From NCBI GenBank assembly GCA_945867255.1, contig CAMBHV010000048.1:1-8055 (forward strand): a stretch of DNA of 8,055 nt, written 5' to 3'. The position numbers and the translations under genes were made by a program. The notes beneath the pieces were generated by a model, which was not told where the DNA came from, did no database searches, and worked only from the letters and a program-made list of their open reading frames with translations. Source of the stretch: an uncultured Clostridia bacterium (GTDB lineage: Bacteria; Bacillota; Clostridia; Oscillospirales; Ruminococcaceae). Every line of letters begins with the position of its first letter. The stretch's first letter is position 1. Below, piece after piece: positions 6,046 to 8,055 of this stretch.

Positions 6046-6815
6046 AAAACCGTACGAAACTGCCAAATATTTATCTTGGCATCATTCTTTTTGTAATTTA
6101 TCTGCCCATCGTGTTGGTGGTAGTGTATTCTTTCAACGAAAGCAAAATCTCCAGCGTATGGGGCGGTTTTTCTTTGCGCTGGTATGAAACGCTGTTTCGC
6201 GACAAAGATATGTTTGAAGCACTGGTGAACAGCATCGTGTTGGGGCTTTCTTCCTCGCTGGCGGCGGCTATTATCGGCACGCTGGGCGCCGTGGGCTTTA
6301 CCAAAATCACGGCGCGCACCAAAAATGTAGTGGAGTACATTTCCATGCTGCCCATGATGACGCCGGAAATCATCCTGGGCATGGTGTTCATGGCCTTTTT
6401 CTCGCTGCTGGGCCTACCGTTCGGTATGACAACGCTGATCATTGGCCACACCGCATTCTGTATCCCCTATATTTACATGCTGGTAAAAGCACGCCTTGTC
6501 GGAATGGACAAAAGCCTGCCGGAGGCTGCACGCGACCTTGGTGCCAGCGAGACGCGCGTGTTTTTTGATATCACGCTGCCGTTGATCGCACCTGCTATCG
6601 CCTCCGGTATGTTGCTCAGTTTTGCCATGAGCTTTGACGATGTCATCATCAGCCTGTTCGTCACGGGTGTCAACGTAAACACACTGCCCATCAAGGTGTA
6701 TACTTCTCTGAAAACAGGCGTTACGCCCGAAATCAATGCCCTGTGCACGTTGATGCTGGCTTTTACCATTTTGGTAGTGACGGTCTCTGCCCTGCTGGGG
6801 CGTAAAAAAAGCTGA
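6042..6815 (+). CDS. potC: PotC-type ABC transporter permease
   Basis: A 257-aa integral membrane protein, the second channel subunit, paired with PotB. Membrane segments appear near 8-31, 63-88, 98-122, 129-150, 184-208 and 233-252. The EAA loop EAARDLGASETRVFFDITLP (161-180) is well conserved, and the following FAMSFDDVIISLF segment (194-206) is typical of PotC-type permeases. Length matches the family (about 255-265 aa). The ATG is placed by GGAGG at 6030-6034, 7 nt upstream, and overlaps the potB stop by ATGA. A 97-bp gap follows before the solute-binding protein gene. Confidence 0.93.
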   Translation: MKNRTKLPNIYLGIILFVIYLPIVLVVVYSFNESKISSVWGGFSLRWYETLFRDKDMFEALVNSIVLGLSSSLAAAIIGTLGAVGFTKITARTKNVVEYISMLPMMTPEIILGMVFMAFFSLLGLPFGMTTLIIGHTAFCIPYIYMLVKARLVGMDKSLPEAARDLGASETRVFFDITLPLIAPAIASGMLLSFAMSFDDVIISLFVTGVNVNTLPIKVYTSLKTGVTPEINALCTLMLAFTILVVTVSALLGRKKS

Positions 6816-6875
6816 ATCAGGCATGGCGTCATCTGCGCCGGCCCGTTTTGGGTATTTATATCATAAACCGCGTGC

Positions 6876-6888
6876 CCGCGTTTCGCGG
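6876..6888 (+). other. small GC-rich hairpin in the potC-potD gap
   Basis: CCGCG (6876-6880) and CGCGG (6884-6888) close a TTT loop 12 nt before the potD AGGAGG. No U-run follows, so it is not a terminator, and no convincing promoter lies in the 97-bp gap. Such a structure could stabilise or separate the potD part of the message, which often needs higher expression than the membrane subunits; that is inference. Confidence 0.35.
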
Positions 6889-6912
6889 AAGCGCGCAGAC
6901 AGGAGGAATAAG

Positions 6913-7968
6913 ATGAAAAAAATAACTGCTCTGGCCTTGTGCCTTTGCCTTGTGCTTGGCCTTTTCGCCGGATGTGGCGCGCAGCCTGCCGAGACGAAGG
7001 GCGAACTAAACCTTTACACATGGGAAGGGATGTTCCCGCAGGAGGTTCTGGACGCCTTTACCCAGGAAACCGGCTACAAAGTGAATTATTCCAGCTTTGA
7101 TACGGACGAAACCATGCTGGCAAAGCTGGAAGCCGCCAAAGGCGGTGATTACGATGTTGTTATTGCAGATGACTATATCATTGAAACAGCCATTGCAGAA
7201 GGCCTTGTGACCGAACTGGATAAAAGCAAGATCTCCAACATCGGCAACGTGAATCCCATCTATCAGGGCCAGTTCTTTGACCCGGAGGACGCCTACACCG
7301 TACCGTACGGCGCGGGTGTGCAAACCATTGTATACGACCCTTCTGCCGTGGATATTGAAATCAACGGTTACGCCGATTTGTGGGATGCAGCGCTGCAGGA
7401 TTCCCTTGCCGTAGTTGCCAACTATCGCGTGATCGATGGCATGGCTTTGAAAGTACTGGGTGAAAGCTATAACACGGAAGACATCGCTACCATCGAGAAG
7501 GCTGGCGAGAAATTGATGGAACTGGCGCCCAACATTCGCCTGATCAAAGACGATAATGTGCAGGACGACCTGCTCTCCGGTGAAGTATCCGCCGCTGTGA
7601 TGTATACAAGTCAGGTTACGCTGGCCTGCCTTGCCAACCCGGACTTGAAAGTGGTATATCCCTCTGAGGGCATCGGGTTCGGTATCATGGCGCAGTTCAT
7701 CCCGGCCAATGCGCCAAATAAGGATGCCGCATATGCTTTTATCGACTATATCCTGCGCCCGGAAGTTTCCAAGCAGTGCTATGAGCATCTCGGCTATTAC
7801 TGCACCAACAAAGCGGCAGACGAATTGATCGAGGAAGAATATCAGCCGTTTTTGACACTTCCGGAAGATTTTTCCGGCGAGACGGAAATGATCCAGAATG
7901 TTTCTGCCGAAGCGGAAGAAGCTCATGTTCAGATTTGGACACAGTTCAAATCCGCCTGCGGCCAATAA
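6913..7968 (+). CDS. potD: PotD-family extracellular solute-binding lipoprotein, substrate uncertain
   Basis: A 351-aa secreted lipoprotein that captures the ligand for the importer. Residues 1-20 are a signal peptide (KK, hydrophobic core, FAG) with lipobox Cys21 for lipid anchoring. The mature domain is of the PotD/PotF type: LNLYTWEG (32-39), ETMLAKLEA (66-74), YDVVIADDY (80-88), YTVPYGAG (128-135), LWDAAL (156-161), and SEGIGFGIMAQFIPANAPNKDAAYAFI (251-277) followed by LRPEVSKQ. Compared from memory with E. coli PotD, the acidic ligand residues Glu36, Asp168, Glu171 and Asp257 align with Gly39, Asn170, Val173 and Met259, and Trp255 with Gly257. Trp34 is kept as Trp37. The usual PSxY and PYxWG motifs read ADDY and PYGAG. 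It is therefore PotD-like by fold and context but may bind another ligand; the symbol denotes family only. The start has AGGAGG (6901-6906) 6 nt upstream; the frame from 6823 lacks a signal peptide at its start. Confidence 0.88.
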   Translation: MKKITALALCLCLVLGLFAGCGAQPAETKGELNLYTWEGMFPQEVLDAFTQETGYKVNYSSFDTDETMLAKLEAAKGGDYDVVIADDYIIETAIAEGLVTELDKSKISNIGNVNPIYQGQFFDPEDAYTVPYGAGVQTIVYDPSAVDIEINGYADLWDAALQDSLAVVANYRVIDGMALKVLGESYNTEDIATIEKAGEKLMELAPNIRLIKDDNVQDDLLSGEVSAAVMYTSQVTLACLANPDLKVVYPSEGIGFGIMAQFIPANAPNKDAAYAFIDYILRPEVSKQCYEHLGYYCTNKAADELIEEEYQPFLTLPEDFSGETEMIQNVSAEAEEAHVQIWTQFKSACGQ

Positions 7969-7978
7969 TACATTTCAT

Positions 7979-8013
7979 CACGCAGAAGCCGGTTGGCTTC
8001 TGCGTGTTTTTAT
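7979..8013 (+). terminator. strong intrinsic terminator of the potABCD-like operon
   Basis: A perfect 12-bp stem (7979-7990 with 7995-8006) closes a GGTT loop and is followed by TTTTT-A-TT, beginning 10 nt after the potD stop. On the minus strand there is no adequate T-run, so it acts in the plus direction. Confidence 0.92.
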
Positions 8014-8026
8014 TGTTCTACACGCG

Positions 8027-8047
8027 GTAGAGTTTCTCTACGTAGAG
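8027..8047. repeat. GTAGAG/CTCTAC inverted and direct repeat at the right edge
   Basis: GTAGAG occurs at 8027-8032 and 8042-8047, with CTCTAC between them at 8036-8041. The last two units form a perfect 12-bp palindrome, CTCTACGTAGAG. The first two can form a stem with a TTT loop. The window ends 8 nt later, so whether this is an operator or leader for the next gene cannot be seen. Confidence 0.5.
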
Positions 8048-8055
8048 TGGCTTGC

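Noticed and set aside
6836..6864. Internal promoter for potD
   Set aside because: TATCAT at 6859-6864 resembles a -10, but the 16-18 nt upstream positions hold only GC-rich sequence without a -35 match or a TGn extension.
7006..7965. Minus-strand open frame (319 codons) opposite potD
   Set aside because: It lies fully inside potD on the other strand and shows no domain pattern or start signal.
1..8055. CRISPR arrays, tRNA/rRNA genes, insertion sequences
   Set aside because: No spaced direct repeats, no tRNA-like cloverleaf, and no transposase or terminal inverted repeats were seen on either strand.

Overview
The window carries two divergent gene sets separated by a 333-bp promoter region, plus the tail of a third gene at the left edge. 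AGGAGG-type ribosome binding sites before most starts, a lipobox-type lipoprotein signal on the solute-binding protein, and moderate GC with tightly overlapping genes suggest a low-to-mid GC Gram-positive anaerobe of the Clostridia, perhaps a gut Oscillospirales/Ruminococcaceae relative. The taxonomic placement is inference from style and protein resemblance only.

Left edge (1-309): the last 40 codons of a plus-strand gene, possibly a LysR-type regulator, followed by a hairpin at its stop, a second stem-loop, and a bidirectional terminator that also ends the leftward operon.

Leftward operon (3775 down to 310, minus strand): an extended -10 promoter at 3863-3891 drives three genes. They are a 173-aa stand-alone NeuD/PglD-like sugar acyltransferase homologue; a 540-aa fusion of a second NeuD-like module to a kinase closely resembling bifidobacterial N-acetylhexosamine 1-kinase (NahK), whose start overlaps the previous stop by 8 nt; and, 54 bp further on, an O-acetylhomoserine sulfhydrylase (MetY). 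The first two genes look like one functional unit acting on amino sugars. MetY, in sulfur amino-acid synthesis, has no obvious biochemical link to them. A perfect 8-bp hairpin separates kinase from metY.

Rightward operon (4109-7968, plus strand): a PotABCD-type ABC importer in the order ATPase, permease, permease, lipoprotein. The first three genes are joined by ATGA overlaps. potD follows after a 97-bp gap and is ended by a strong intrinsic terminator. A sigma-A-like promoter (4017-4045) and a leader hairpin overlapping a 10-bp palindrome lie upstream.

Two points stand out. First, the NeuD-like/NahK-like fusion beside its own stand-alone paralogue could be a two-step amino-sugar enzyme. Second, the solute-binding protein lacks all four acidic residues that hold spermidine in E. 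coli PotD, so the transporter may not import polyamines despite its overall family resemblance.
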